From contig NZ_CABVIX010000005.1 in assembly GCF_902498185.1 (NCBI RefSeq), positions 124,001-188,000 on the forward strand: a stretch of 64,000 bases of DNA. Reading direction: 5' to 3'. Below are positions 1 to 8,788 of the stretch, piece after piece (position 1 is the first letter of the stretch; each line of letters begins with the position of its first letter). The notes below the pieces were generated by a model. The model saw only the letters and a program-made list of their open reading frames with translations. It searched no databases and was not told the origin of the DNA. The stretch comes from Pseudomonas fluorescens (GTDB lineage Bacteria; Pseudomonadota; Gammaproteobacteria; Pseudomonadales; Pseudomonadaceae). A program made the translations under genes and the position numbers.

Positions 1-806
1 AGATCGTTCAGACGATATCCGCGCACCACGCGGCGATAGAAGTGCTCGCGGTCGTGCTCGGGGAGCAGGAGTTCAAGGGCCTGCACTGATTTCTGCGCAT
101 GGCCGCTGGCCGCGTTGTCGATTGTCACGTGCAGACGGAAATAATGGGCGTCGATGCCGAGTTCGGCAAGCTCATAGGTGGTGATCAGCAAATGCAAGGG
201 CGGCTGCTCGTAGCCCAGGTTGTAGCCGATCACTTCCGGCAGGAACTGCTCGACGTTGAAACCCAGCGCCAACTGGATCGCGCCTTGGAGGTAACGCTCG
301 TCCGCCAGCGGTACGGGCTCCAGGCAGCCGAGATGGCTCAGCAGACGCTGATACACCAGGACGTGATTGCAACGAGGATCGCCGTCACCCAGCTCTTCGA
401 GGTAGGTGCGGATCAAGCCGTGGAAGCGCGGGTCGTGCCAGTAATGCAAGGTGCCATGCAACCAGGCGCCGTCAACCACCTTGGTAGGTGCGACCTGCTG
501 CAGGAACCACAGCGCTTGCGCACGGTTGGTGAAATAGCGCCGGGGACCGCCAGACTGGCGGTCCTGCAGGTAATCTGCGTAGCCAGCGGCAACTTTGCCC
601 GCCACTTGTGCAGTCCAGGCTGTCAAGCCTTCAGGGGTAGCTGGCAGCTCTTCAGGCAGGCCGTCCGCATGTTGCAGCTGCTCGCCCAGCCAACGCGCGC
701 TGTCGGTGCAGGTGCCATGAAGCAGAGAACGGTAGCGACTCTCTAGGTTCATGCGTTCGGCACGTGCTGGTACTCCAGTTGCTGCGTTGCGGATCATGAC
801 CGTCAT
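1..806 (-). CDS. Iron-containing redox enzyme family protein (heme-oxygenase-like fold), 3' end off the window
   Basis: The frame is open from an ATG at 806 to the window edge, giving at least 268 residues; the C-terminus lies outside. The visible part is alpha-helical and rich in His, Glu and aromatic residues. It includes a stretch ELAELGIDAHYFRLH that looks like the metal-ligand helix (E...D..H) of heme-oxygenase-like diiron enzymes. The family identification is from recalled similarity and fold type. Members bind non-heme iron and carry out oxidative chemistry on varied substrates, so no substrate can be assigned. The gene is followed upstream (to the right) by a small lipoprotein gene on the same strand, but no shared pathway is evident. 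Confidence 0.7.
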   Translation of the reverse strand, partial: MTVMIRNAATGVPARAERMNLESRYRSLLHGTCTDSARWLGEQLQHADGLPEELPATPEGLTAWTAQVAGKVAAGYADYLQDRQSGGPRRYFTNRAQALWFLQQVAPTKVVDGAWLHGTLHYWHDPRFHGLIRTYLEELGDGDPRCNHVLVYQRLLSHLGCLEPVPLADERYLQGAIQLALGFNVEQFLPEVIGYNLGYEQPPLHLLITTYELAELGIDAHYFRLHVTIDNAASGHAQKSVQALELLLPEHDREHFYRRVVRGYRLND

Positions 807-822
807 GTTCGGCCTCCAGCGT

Positions 823-1014
823 TCAGTTGTCCTTCTCCGGCGCTGGCACAGGTTGCTGCGCGGGCGCTCCGGAAGAAACAGGGGCGTCGGGTTTCTGCAT
901 TTGCAAGGAAGGTTTGCTAGGGTCGGCATCCTTGGCAGGATGGTCATCGCGATTGAAGCAGCCGCCGAGCAACAAGGTCGCGCTCAACAGACAGATAACG
1001 GGTGCAGTTCGCAT
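823..1014 (-). CDS. Small lipoprotein of unknown function
   Basis: This 63-residue protein has an N-terminal signal sequence ending in a lipobox (LLGGC) with the acylated Cys at about residue 19. It should therefore be exported and lipid-anchored to the envelope. The mature part is short, charged and rich in Pro, Asp and Lys, and is probably disordered. It lies 16 bp from the start of the iron-containing redox protein gene on the same strand. No enzymatic domain is visible, and I do not recognise a named family. Confidence 0.7.
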   Translation of the reverse strand: MRTAPVICLLSATLLLGGCFNRDDHPAKDADPSKPSLQMQKPDAPVSSGAPAQQPVPAPEKDN

Positions 1015-1079
1015 AAGATATCTCCAGCAGTGACCGGTTGCAGCGCCAGGGTATTGCGCCCCGGCGCTGCAGCGTTCAG

Positions 1080-1268
1080 TCAGGTGCGGCCACCGCCTTT
1101 TCCGGAGCCGCTTTTATCAGATCCCGAGCCGCCACTGGTTTTTCCACCGCCGCTGGACTGTCCGCCTTTGCGGCCGGCTTCGGACGCTTTTTCCTTGTCA
1201 TTGGCAAAGTTTCCGGAGTTCTTGTTGCCACTGCCTTGACTGCCGGTCTTGCCCTGGTTGTTAGCCAT
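1080..1268 (-). CDS. KGG-motif stress protein, small and hydrophilic
   Basis: This 62-residue Gly/Ser/Lys-rich protein has a central E-A-G-R-K-G-G-Q motif, the hallmark of the KGG (con-10/GsiB type) stress-induced repeat. It has no membrane segment and almost no hydrophobic residues, so it is probably disordered. The ATG at 1268 was chosen because it is preceded by a GAGGTAAAG ribosome-binding site; a longer upstream frame to 1373 lacks one. Homologues are induced by desiccation, osmotic shock or stationary phase, but their molecular role is unknown. The stretch to the next gene at 1431 shows no clear terminator. Confidence 0.75.
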   Translation of the reverse strand: MANNQGKTGSQGSGNKNSGNFANDKEKASEAGRKGGQSSGGGKTSGGSGSDKSGSGKGGGRT

Positions 1269-1430
1269 GATCTTTACCTCAAGTCGTTTCGGAAGTGCAT
1301 GACAAGTCGCCATACATAGGTGGGAGTTCGGCAAGCGGCGGATATTCGTTTTTATTTCGAATGGGTCGGACAAGCGGTATTAAATAAAGCGAATTAGATG
1401 TTTGGCGCCCCAAGTAAACGGGTCTGCGCC

Positions 1431-2708
1431 TTACTGGGGTCGCTCCCGTTGCCGCTGCTGGCGTCCCAGCCATCCCCCTGTCGCACCCCACGCCAGCGCA
1501 ATGATGGCGCCGATCATCATCGCCAGCTGGGGGTGGTCCCCCATGATGTCCAAGGCACGCTTCACCCAGCCGCTTAGCGCGTCACCGCCCCGGTAAACCA
1601 CCGTATCGATGAAGTTCTTGGCCTTGTACTTTTCTTCGGCCGGCAGCACGGTGAAAAGCATCTCTCTCCCCGGCCGGACCAGCGCGTACTCCCCCGCACG
1701 TCGCACCACCATGACGACCACGAATACGGCAAACACTGGAGCCAGGGCCAGCCACAGGAATCCTGCGGCCATCACCAACGGCACCGCCACGAGCAACACC
1801 CCCACGCCGAGGCGCCGGGCAAGGCGCCCGGTAATGAATACCTGGGTGATGATCGCCAGCGCTTGCACCACGGCGTCGATCAGACCGAAGACCTGGGTTT
1901 GCCGGGTGCGGTCCGTGAAGGTTTCACTGACGATTCGCGCTTGCTCGAAATACAGGAAGGTACTGACGCTGGCGAGCAATATCACGAACAGCGCAATGCC
2001 TAGCAGATAAGGTGTTCTCAACACCGCTGTGGCACCGGCGAAGGGGTTGCCGCCCAAGGGCCGGGAATCAGGATGCTGGGTGTGGAACGGCAAGGGATGG
2101 TTATCGCGCCAGCGTTGCAGGAAGAGGGTCGAGCCGATACTGCCAAGCAGAAGCGCGGCTGCCAGCACCAGGAGGCCGACATGGCCGATGGGCTCGACCA
2201 GCAATGCACCAAGGATTGGCCCGCTAAGCCCTCCAAGACTGGCCCCGGCGGCCATCAGCCCAAACAGGCGCTTTCCCTGTTCGGTGGAAAATACATCGGC
2301 CAGTACGCTCCACGCCAGGGAGATGGTCAGCAGGTTGAACACCGACAGCCAGATATAGAAGGCCCGGGCAGTCCAGAGATCATCCGGATCCTGGGCAAAA
2401 AGCACGGCGAAGACCAGCAGATTGGTGGAGAAAAATCCGTAGGTCCAAGGCAGGATATGGCGTCGACGCACCCGCGAGGCGAGCCAGCCGAACAGCGGTA
2501 GACAGATCAGGGTAACGACAAAGGTACCCGTGAACAGCCATTGCAGATTGTCGACGCCACCCGCGACGCCCATGGTCTCGCGAACTGGCCGCAGCATGAA
2601 GTAGCCGGTGAAAAGCAGGTAGAACAGGCCAAGGCCAGCCGCCACTGCGGGCCACTCACCGGTCTGAAGATTGAAGCCGTGGTCCACGCGCTCCCTCCAG
2701 CGAGTCAT
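1431..2708 (-). CDS. MFS-type inner-membrane transporter
   Basis: This 425-residue polytopic membrane protein has about 12 hydrophobic segments and a cytoplasmic loop rich in Arg (ASRVRRRH) between TM2 and TM3, as in major facilitator carriers. The N-terminal RPVRETMG segment after TM1 resembles the nucleotide (ATP/ADP, Npt-like) branch of the superfamily, so a nucleotide or related substrate is possible but unproven. Its start lies 3 bp after the stop of the upstream aldo/keto reductase, so the two are almost certainly co-transcribed. The C-terminus ends in a basic Arg/Gln-rich tail. Confidence 0.75.
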   Translation of the reverse strand: MTRWRERVDHGFNLQTGEWPAVAAGLGLFYLLFTGYFMLRPVRETMGVAGGVDNLQWLFTGTFVVTLICLPLFGWLASRVRRRHILPWTYGFFSTNLLVFAVLFAQDPDDLWTARAFYIWLSVFNLLTISLAWSVLADVFSTEQGKRLFGLMAAGASLGGLSGPILGALLVEPIGHVGLLVLAAALLLGSIGSTLFLQRWRDNHPLPFHTQHPDSRPLGGNPFAGATAVLRTPYLLGIALFVILLASVSTFLYFEQARIVSETFTDRTRQTQVFGLIDAVVQALAIITQVFITGRLARRLGVGVLLVAVPLVMAAGFLWLALAPVFAVFVVVMVVRRAGEYALVRPGREMLFTVLPAEEKYKAKNFIDTVVYRGGDALSGWVKRALDIMGDHPQLAMMIGAIIALAWGATGGWLGRQQRQRERPQ

Positions 2709-2711
2709 GGG

Positions 2712-3632
2712 TCAGGCGAACCGTTGGATCAGCGCCTTCTGCTGGGCATCGCTCAGCAGCGGTCCGGTACCGGCCTTGAGCTGATCCAGCTGCCGGTCGG
2801 GCCGGCCGGTCGCCGGGATGACGGCAGTCACGGCGCGATGGCTGAGGGCGAACTTCAGAAACATCTGCGCCCAACTGCTGATGCCCACTTCTGCCGCCCA
2901 GCTGGGCAAGGCCTGGTCTTTGACCTGGGCAAACAGCCGGCCGTCGTCGAAGGTACGGTTGATCAGCACCGCGACGCCTTTCTCCGCAGCCAGCGGCAAC
3001 AGCTCGCGCGCAGCTTCGGGCGAGTTGACCGAGTAGTTGATCTGGATGAAGTCCAGCGGATGCTTGCGCAGGATATCGGCCACCGCGTCCTGGCCGCTCG
3101 CCAAGTAATGGGTGATGCCCACATAGCGGGTCTTGCCCTGCTTTTTGAGCTCTTGGGCGTAGGGAAGCTGCCGCTGCCAGTCGCGCAGATTATGGATCTG
3201 CAACAGGTCGACCTTGTCGGTACGCAGACTCTTCAGGCTTTCGGCCCACTGGGAGACCGCGGACTCCCGGCTGTCGGCGGCGATCTTGGTGGCGATGAAG
3301 CACTGCCGGTGCCAACCACCCTCCTCCAGCAACTGCCCGAGTATTGCGTCTGCGCCGCCGTAGTTTGGGGAGGTGTCGATGACCCTGCCGCCGCCCCGGA
3401 AGAACACGGACAGCACTTCCTTGAGCTGCTGATACTGGGCTGAGCCGGCTTCGACCTCGAAACTGCCCGAGGTGCCAGCCCCGATCACCGGCAGCGCTTC
3501 GCCAGTGGAGGGGATCTTGCGGGTCAGCAGGCCCGAGGGAGAGTCGGCGCGCAGAACGGGGCTGGCGGCCAGGAGGCCCAATGCCGCGCTGGCGCGCAGG
3601 ATGTCGCGGCGTCCAAAACAATGTGCGTCCAT
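2712..3632 (-). CDS. Exported aldo/keto reductase
   Basis: This 306-residue protein starts with a twin-arginine-like signal (RRDILRA followed by a hydrophobic stretch and Ala-rich cleavage region near residue 30), suggesting folded export to the periplasm. The barrel retains the AKR catalytic set: Asp/Tyr in IDTSPNYGG, Lys in IATKIA and His in LLQIHNLRDW. AKRs use NADPH, which is unusual outside the cytoplasm; Tat export would allow cofactor-loaded secretion. The gene is followed after 3 bp by the MFS transporter, implying a two-gene operon. The substrate is unknown. Confidence 0.8.
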   Translation of the reverse strand: MDAHCFGRRDILRASAALGLLAASPVLRADSPSGLLTRKIPSTGEALPVIGAGTSGSFEVEAGSAQYQQLKEVLSVFFRGGGRVIDTSPNYGGADAILGQLLEEGGWHRQCFIATKIAADSRESAVSQWAESLKSLRTDKVDLLQIHNLRDWQRQLPYAQELKKQGKTRYVGITHYLASGQDAVADILRKHPLDFIQINYSVNSPEAARELLPLAAEKGVAVLINRTFDDGRLFAQVKDQALPSWAAEVGISSWAQMFLKFALSHRAVTAVIPATGRPDRQLDQLKAGTGPLLSDAQQKALIQRFA

Positions 3633-3815
3633 GGGGAGGCTCCCGTTATTACCTGGAAATGTTTCAGGCTAGCCGTCCTGCCTTGTGCCACGGCTTAATT
3701 CTGTTTCCAGATGTTAGCCGAAAAATGCCACCAGCCTGTCGAGACCGAAACGGTCCCGGGCCTCCCGCTACTTGCAGCTAGACTGCTCGAATCATTCGCC
3801 AAAGGACTGCCACCG

Positions 3816-4715
3816 ATGACCGCTTCTCCGCTGCTCACCGCCTTTCTGCCCATCGCCCTGGGCATCATCATGCTGGGGCTTGGGCTGTCGCTGACCCTGG
3901 CTGATTTCGCCCGGGTGGTGAAATACCCCAAGCCGGTGGTCATCGGCCTGGCGTGCCAGATTCTGTTGCTGCCCTTCATCTGCTTTCTGATCGCCAACGG
4001 CTTCGGCCTGGCGCCCGCGCTGGCGGTCGGCCTGATGTTGCTGGCAGCGTCGCCAGGCGGCACCACCGCCAACCTGTTCAGCCACCTGGCCCATGGCGAT
4101 GTTGCGCTGAACATCACCCTGACGGCCGTCAACTCGCTGATCGCCATCCTCACCATGCCCTTGCTGGTCAATCTGTCGCTGGGCTGGTTCATGGAGTCCG
4201 ATCAAGCCATCCCGCTGCAATTGGCCAAGGTCGTGCAGGTATTCGCGATCGTCTTGCTGCCTGTCGCCCTGGGCATGCTGATCCGCCGCTACGCGCCGCG
4301 CTTTGCCCTGCGAATGGAGCGCCCGATGAAGCTGGTCGCCGCTTTGTTCCTGGCGTTCACTATCGTCCTGGCGCTGTTCAAGGACTGGGCCACGGTGGTC
4401 GAGTATGCACCGCTGGTAGGCGGGGCCGCGCTGTTGTTCAACGTGCTCAGCCTGAGCGTGGGGTACTGGGTGCCGCGCCTGCTGCGCATTCCCAAGCGCC
4501 AGGCCATCGCCATCGGCATGGAGATCGGCATTCACAACGGTACCCTGGCCATCGCGCTGGCGCTGAGCCCGAGCCTGTTGAACAACGCGACCATGGCGGT
4601 GCCAGCGGCGATCTATAGCCTGATCATGTTCTTCACCGCTGCGGCCTTCGGCTGGTGGGTCAGCCGGGGCCATGCGGCGTCGGATCCAGCACGCGAAGGC
4701 GAAGCGGCCAACTGA
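3816..4715 (+). CDS. Bile acid:sodium symporter (BASS) family transporter
   Basis: This 299-residue membrane protein has about nine or ten hydrophobic helices and the conserved AASPGGTTANLFSHLAHGD segment in the middle of the N-terminal half, typical of the BASS family. These carriers couple uptake of organic anions (bile acids, pyruvate, pantoate and others) to sodium; the bacterial substrate here is not predictable. The ATG at 3816 starts the protein just before the first membrane helix. An upstream in-frame ATG at 3711 would add 35 residues with no membrane character. It converges on the crtZ-like gene, with only 6 bp between the stops. Confidence 0.85.
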   Translation: MTASPLLTAFLPIALGIIMLGLGLSLTLADFARVVKYPKPVVIGLACQILLLPFICFLIANGFGLAPALAVGLMLLAASPGGTTANLFSHLAHGDVALNITLTAVNSLIAILTMPLLVNLSLGWFMESDQAIPLQLAKVVQVFAIVLLPVALGMLIRRYAPRFALRMERPMKLVAALFLAFTIVLALFKDWATVVEYAPLVGGAALLFNVLSLSVGYWVPRLLRIPKRQAIAIGMEIGIHNGTLAIALALSPSLLNNATMAVPAAIYSLIMFFTAAAFGWWVSRGHAASDPAREGEAAN

Positions 4716-4721
4716 TACAGG

Positions 4722-5186
4722 TCAGCCCCGCCGCCGCGCCTGCAACTGACGCTTGAGCGCGCGCAGCGGCGGCGCATAGAAGAAGCCGAACGACACACTG
4801 TTGCTGCGGCCCTTGATGGCATGGTGTAGCCGGTGGGCGCGGTGAAGACGCTTGAGATAGCCCAACCCAGGCCGCGGCTTGCGTGGCCAGTGGCGGTGAA
4901 AGAAGCAATCGTGGGCCAGGACGTACAGCACGCCATAGCTGGCGACACCTGCACCGACCCATTGCAGCGGCGCATGGCCGGCCTTGCCGAGCGCAACCAG
5001 CGTAGAGGCGATCACAGCCAAGGCAACGAGATAAAGGTCGTTGGTTTCCAACATGCCCAGCTGGGGTTCGTGGTGCGAGCGATGCAGCCACCAGCCCCAG
5101 CCGTGCATGATGTACTTGTGGGCCAGCGTGCCGACCCCTTCCATGGCCACGAGGGTACCGGCCAGCACGGCAAGATTGAACAGCAT
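4722..5186 (-). CDS. crtZ: Beta-carotene hydroxylase-like (CrtZ-type) diiron membrane hydroxylase
   Basis: This 154-residue integral membrane protein has the complete eight-to-ten His set of the fatty acid hydroxylase/CrtZ family. The motifs are HKYIMH, then HRSHH about 10 residues later, HDCFFHRH, and HRAHRLHH near the C-terminus. These ligate a diiron centre that inserts oxygen into C-H bonds; CrtZ proper hydroxylates the 3 position of beta-ionone rings. The ATG at 5186 gives the family length; the longer open frame upstream is Cys/Pro-rich and not conserved-looking. No other carotenoid gene is in the window, so the physiological substrate may differ. Confidence 0.75.
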   Translation of the reverse strand: MLFNLAVLAGTLVAMEGVGTLAHKYIMHGWGWWLHRSHHEPQLGMLETNDLYLVALAVIASTLVALGKAGHAPLQWVGAGVASYGVLYVLAHDCFFHRHWPRKPRPGLGYLKRLHRAHRLHHAIKGRSNSVSFGFFYAPPLRALKRQLQARRRG

Positions 5187-5398
5187 GTAGCGAGTCCGGG
5201 GGCTTTCACAGGGAGGCGCAAGCCTATCACCTGCGCGTTCGGATTTCATGAAGACGCCGTCATCCAGAGTCGTCTTGTCACATTTCCAGGCTTGACCCAG
5301 CCACCCCGCGGGGGGTAAGTTCCGCGACGCATTTCTGCACGTCACCACAGGAGTCCTGCATTGGACAGTAGCCCCAGTCGATTGCGACAGGTCCACAC

Positions 5399-5606
5399 GG
5401 CGAGCTAGTCCGGCAGTCTCCTGCCACTGTCTCGCCGATCACGGTAGACGGTGGTCATTTCAGCCCTTCATGGCTGCAGCACCCCTTCTTTCTTCCGGTC
5501 CCTTGCCTTGACAGGCGAATGACCGCGTGGCCCTGCGCATTCCCGGTTTGATCAACCGCGCCGCCCTCCGACGGCGTTCGTCCGGGCCCAAGGCCCGTGG
5601 AAGAGG
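5399..5606 (+). promoter_or_regulatory. Structured mgtC leader with two very short ORFs
   Basis: The 426 bp before mgtC has no long gene but shows structure. A nested hairpin lies at 5399-5436 (outer GGCGAG/CTCGCC, inner GGCAG/CTGCC), a CGCCG/CGGCG hairpin at 5559-5576, and a GGGCC-CAA-GGCCC hairpin at 5584-5596, directly before the GGAAGAGG ribosome-binding site. Two mini-ORFs precede mgtC: MAAAPLLSSGPLP (5470-5511) and MTAWPCAFPV (5519-5551), both containing Pro codons. Enteric mgtC leaders use Mg2+-, ATP- and proline-sensing mini-ORFs; functional equivalence here is inference. Confidence 0.4.
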
Positions 5607-5612
5607 TTTGTT

Positions 5613-6320
5613 ATGGATTGGAACATATTTCTGCTGCGCGTCAGCATCGCCCTCCTGCTTGGCGCCGTGATCGGCGCCGAGCGTCAACTGCGTCAGCGCC
5701 TCACGGGTCTGCGCACCAACGCACTGGTCAGCACGGGCGCCTGCCTGTTTGTGCTCATGACCCAGGCGGTCCCAGGCATGGAGCCCTCCGACGCCTCGCG
5801 AATAGCGGCCTACGTGGTCTCTGGCATCGGTTTTCTGGGCGGTGGCGTGATCATGCGCGACGGTTTCAACGTCCGCGGTCTGAACACTGCCGCTACGCTC
5901 TGGTGCACTGCGGCGATCGGCGTACTGTGCAGCCTTGGCCTGCTGCTGGAAGCCGCGCTGGGCAGCCTGGTGGTGCTCTGCGCGAACATCCTGCTGCGCG
6001 ACATCGCCCAGCGCCTGGATAATCAACAAGTCGTCCCGGCCTGCGAAGTGGAGCAACGTTTCGAGGTCCGTATCGTCTGCCGCGCCGAGGACGAGATCCA
6101 GGTGCGCAGCCTGATGCTGCACAGCCTCAGCGATCCCGGGCTGCGCCTGCAATCACTGCACAGTGAAGACATGCCCGAACCAGCACGCCTTGAGGTTCGC
6201 GCCGAGCTGCTCGGCAATCCGGAGGCTGCCAGCCAGCTGGAGCGGCTGGTCGGCCGGGTCAGCCTGGAGAAAGGCGTGAGCGCGGTACGTTGGCAGTTGC
6301 GGCCACTGACCGTGGACTGA
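5613..6320 (+). CDS. mgtC: MgtC/SapB family protein
   Basis: This 235-residue protein has an N-terminal membrane domain of four or five helices containing the family signature (GAVIGAERQ, LRTNALVSTGA, VSGIGFLGGGVIM, GLNTAATLW). A soluble C-terminal ACT-like domain runs from about residue 140. MgtC proteins are Mg2+-limitation virulence and survival factors that inhibit the F1Fo ATP synthase in some bacteria. The C-terminal domain is present, so this is the long form. GGAAGAGG lies just upstream of the ATG. The long leader suggests post-initiation control. It is transcribed convergently with the diguanylate cyclase gene. Confidence 0.9.
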   Translation: MDWNIFLLRVSIALLLGAVIGAERQLRQRLTGLRTNALVSTGACLFVLMTQAVPGMEPSDASRIAAYVVSGIGFLGGGVIMRDGFNVRGLNTAATLWCTAAIGVLCSLGLLLEAALGSLVVLCANILLRDIAQRLDNQQVVPACEVEQRFEVRIVCRAEDEIQVRSLMLHSLSDPGLRLQSLHSEDMPEPARLEVRAELLGNPEAASQLERLVGRVSLEKGVSAVRWQLRPLTVD

Positions 6321-6325
6321 GTGAG

Positions 6326-7924
6326 TTAGCCGAGCGGATTTTCGGGGGCCTGGCTGTCTGCATGACTAAGCTCTACCAGGCAGGCGCGGTCACGCCCCTC
6401 GCGCTTGGCCCGGTACAGTGCGCCATCGGCCGCAGCCATAAGGGTATCAGGGGTGATATCGCGCAGCGCGGGCCGGACGATGGCAACACCTGCACTGGCA
6501 GAAACGTACCCGGACGGGCTCTTTGCATGCTCGATTTCCGCACGACGGATCGCCTGCAGGACCTCCTCGACAATGGCAGCGGCCCCGTTGCTGTCGGTCG
6601 TTGGCAGCAACAGCGTGAATTCCTCCCCACCGTACCGCACCGCCAGGTCGCCGGGTCGTTTCAGGGTCGCTTGCAACAGCTCGCCCACACGACGCAGACA
6701 CCGGTCACCGGCTGGATGACCATAGCTGTCGTTGAAGAGTTTGAAATAGTCCAGGTCCATCATGACCAGCGCGATCGGATAGTCCTGGCGTCGCGCTCGA
6801 CGGATTTCCTGGTCAAGCACCCCGTCCAGGCGCCGGCGGTTGCCCAGGCCCGTCAGGCTGTCGGTCATGGCCAGGTCCCTGAGCGTACGATGCGCCTGGT
6901 GCAGCGCCTGTTCGATGGCCATGCGCTGACGCACCTGGCGGAGTACGACAAGACCAAAACTGGACAGGCCAACCAATAACAACAGCAGAATGATGACCGT
7001 CTTGATCACATCATGGCGCCAGAGCGCGAAGATCGAGTCACGCGATAGTCCGGCCTCTGCTACCAACGGGTAGCTGTTCAGCGCCTTGTAGCCATACAGG
7101 CGCGGCGTATTGTCGGTCACCGCCACTGTCTCGGCCATCCCTTCGTCGGCATAGGGCAGATGATTGCGGAAGATCTCGCTGTCAGCCAGGCTGCTACCCA
7201 CCACTTCTCGCACGAAGGGGCGCCGCACCAGAATAGTCCCGTCACGCTTGGCCAACACGAGCGCCCCCCGCTCGTCGATCTTGAACGCCCCATAGAAGCG
7301 CACGAACCAGTCCACCTTGATCGTGCCCAGCAAGACACCGGCGAAACTGCCATCGGGGTATTCCAGCCGCCTGGAGATCGGGATTACCAGGTCACTGGAG
7401 GTCCGGCTCTCCACCACGGACCCAATATGCACCTGCCTGTCGGTATGGCGTTGGTGATAGATGAAATAATCACGGTCAGCGTTGTTTGCCTTGGGCGGCG
7501 TAGCGGATTCGTCCGTCACGATCCATGCACCGTCAGCCCCAAAGACGAACAGCCCATGCAACTGCGGCATGATCGACGCCTGCTGCGCAAGCAAGGCATG
7601 CAAGCGAGGCCGGTCAAGATGGGCAAAACCGTCGCCCTCGAGCCGCTCGGCGAGTGCCGCGGTAATGGCATCGACCTGGCGGATGGCATCCTCGGCATGC
7701 TGCGCCGTGGCCCGTGCCAGGTTGGCCACTGAATCCTCGGCCGCGACATACGCATGCCGATAATCGCGCCAGATCCGCCAGCCCTCGACCATCACAAATG
7801 CCAGCATTACCACCGCCATGAAGCTGACTGTCAGGGCGAACAATGAAGGACGGCCCTCGTCGCGCAGCAGCGACAGCAGTGCAGCGTCATCTTTGTGTGG
7901 CGTTCCCTTACCTTTCATTGACAT
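6326..7924 (-). CDS. Membrane-bound diguanylate cyclase with extracytoplasmic Cache-like sensor
   Basis: This 532-residue protein has a TM near residues 28-50, a periplasmic sensor region of about 250 residues resembling a PDC/dCache domain, and a second TM at about 305-328. A short linker leads to a C-terminal GGDEF domain. The active site is an intact GGEEF at roughly residue 440, preceded five residues earlier by RPGD, an RxxD inhibitory site. It should therefore make c-di-GMP from two GTP and be product-inhibited. The ligand sensed by the periplasmic domain is unknown. It is monocistronic as far as can be seen, ending 5 bp from the mgtC stop. Confidence 0.9.
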   Translation of the reverse strand: MSMKGKGTPHKDDAALLSLLRDEGRPSLFALTVSFMAVVMLAFVMVEGWRIWRDYRHAYVAAEDSVANLARATAQHAEDAIRQVDAITAALAERLEGDGFAHLDRPRLHALLAQQASIMPQLHGLFVFGADGAWIVTDESATPPKANNADRDYFIYHQRHTDRQVHIGSVVESRTSSDLVIPISRRLEYPDGSFAGVLLGTIKVDWFVRFYGAFKIDERGALVLAKRDGTILVRRPFVREVVGSSLADSEIFRNHLPYADEGMAETVAVTDNTPRLYGYKALNSYPLVAEAGLSRDSIFALWRHDVIKTVIILLLLLVGLSSFGLVVLRQVRQRMAIEQALHQAHRTLRDLAMTDSLTGLGNRRRLDGVLDQEIRRARRQDYPIALVMMDLDYFKLFNDSYGHPAGDRCLRRVGELLQATLKRPGDLAVRYGGEEFTLLLPTTDSNGAAAIVEEVLQAIRRAEIEHAKSPSGYVSASAGVAIVRPALRDITPDTLMAAADGALYRAKREGRDRACLVELSHADSQAPENPLG

Positions 7925-7981
7925 GAATTCGACCTGTCAGCTCCCTGATGTCCCCGGCCAGGACGCTCGATGCCTGAAGCT

Positions 7982-8776
7982 TTAGCGGTGCTTGCGTGAG
8001 GCCGTCTCGATCCACACAGGTGCGTGGTCGCTGGCATGCGCCTCATTGCGCACCCAGGCATCGACGCCGGCCGCCTTGAGATAGGGTGCACAGGCCGGGT
8101 TGAGCAGGAGATGATCGATGCGCAGCCCTGCGTTGCGCTCCCAGTGTTTACGGAAATAATCCCAGAACGTATACACCCGCTCTTCCGGGTGCAAGTGGCG
8201 GATCGAATCCACCCAGCCCTGGTCCAGCAACTGCTGGTAGCAGCTGCGGGATTCCGGTTGCAGCAAGGCATCCTTGAGCCAGGAACGGGTGTCATAGATG
8301 TCGAAGTCAGTGGGGACAACGTTGTAATCACCCGCCATGACCACGGGGTGCTCGCTGTCGTACAAGCCTTTGGCATGCTGAATCAGGCATTCGAACCAGC
8401 GCAGCTTGTAGTCGAACTTCGGCCCCGGCTGCGGGTTGCCGTTGGGCAGGTACAGGCACGCGACATGCAAGCCGTGCACCGCCGCCTCCAGATAGCGGCT
8501 CTGGGGGTCCTCCTCCATGCCGGGCAAGCCGCGTCGTACCTCCAGCGGCTCGCTGTCCCTGGCCAGGATGGCAACGCCATTCCACGACACCTGCCCGTGG
8601 TACAGGCAGCCATAGCCCGCTTCTTCGATGGCCTGGCGAGGGAAATCCTTGTCTGGCGCCTTGAGCTCCTGCAGGCAGGCGATATCGGGCTGCTCACGGG
8701 CGAGCCAGTCGAGCAGTGCCGGAAGGCGACTGCGAATACCATTGATATTGAACGTGGCGATCTTCAGGGCTTTCAT
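7982..8776 (-). CDS. xthA: Exodeoxyribonuclease III
   Basis: This 264-residue protein belongs to the EEP (endonuclease/exonuclease/phosphatase) fold. It shows the ExoIII/AP-endonuclease motifs in order: FNINGIRSR, the metal-binding Glu in LQELK, AGDYNVVP, and the C-terminal ASDHAPV catalytic His. Its role is 3'-5' exonuclease and abasic-site endonuclease in base excision repair, with Mg2+. The length matches bacterial ExoIII. The next gene upstream on the same strand, a small hypothetical, starts 255 bp away and ends 13 bp before it, so the two may form one transcript. Confidence 0.9.
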   Translation of the reverse strand: MKALKIATFNINGIRSRLPALLDWLAREQPDIACLQELKAPDKDFPRQAIEEAGYGCLYHGQVSWNGVAILARDSEPLEVRRGLPGMEEDPQSRYLEAAVHGLHVACLYLPNGNPQPGPKFDYKLRWFECLIQHAKGLYDSEHPVVMAGDYNVVPTDFDIYDTRSWLKDALLQPESRSCYQQLLDQGWVDSIRHLHPEERVYTFWDYFRKHWERNAGLRIDHLLLNPACAPYLKAAGVDAWVRNEAHASDHAPVWIETASRKHR

Positions 8777-8788
8777 CGTCAGCGGGCC

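Noticed and set aside
5399..5436. Known metal riboswitch (yybP-ykoY type) in the mgtC leader
   Set aside because: The conserved consensus segments of that class were not found; only generic hairpins are present.
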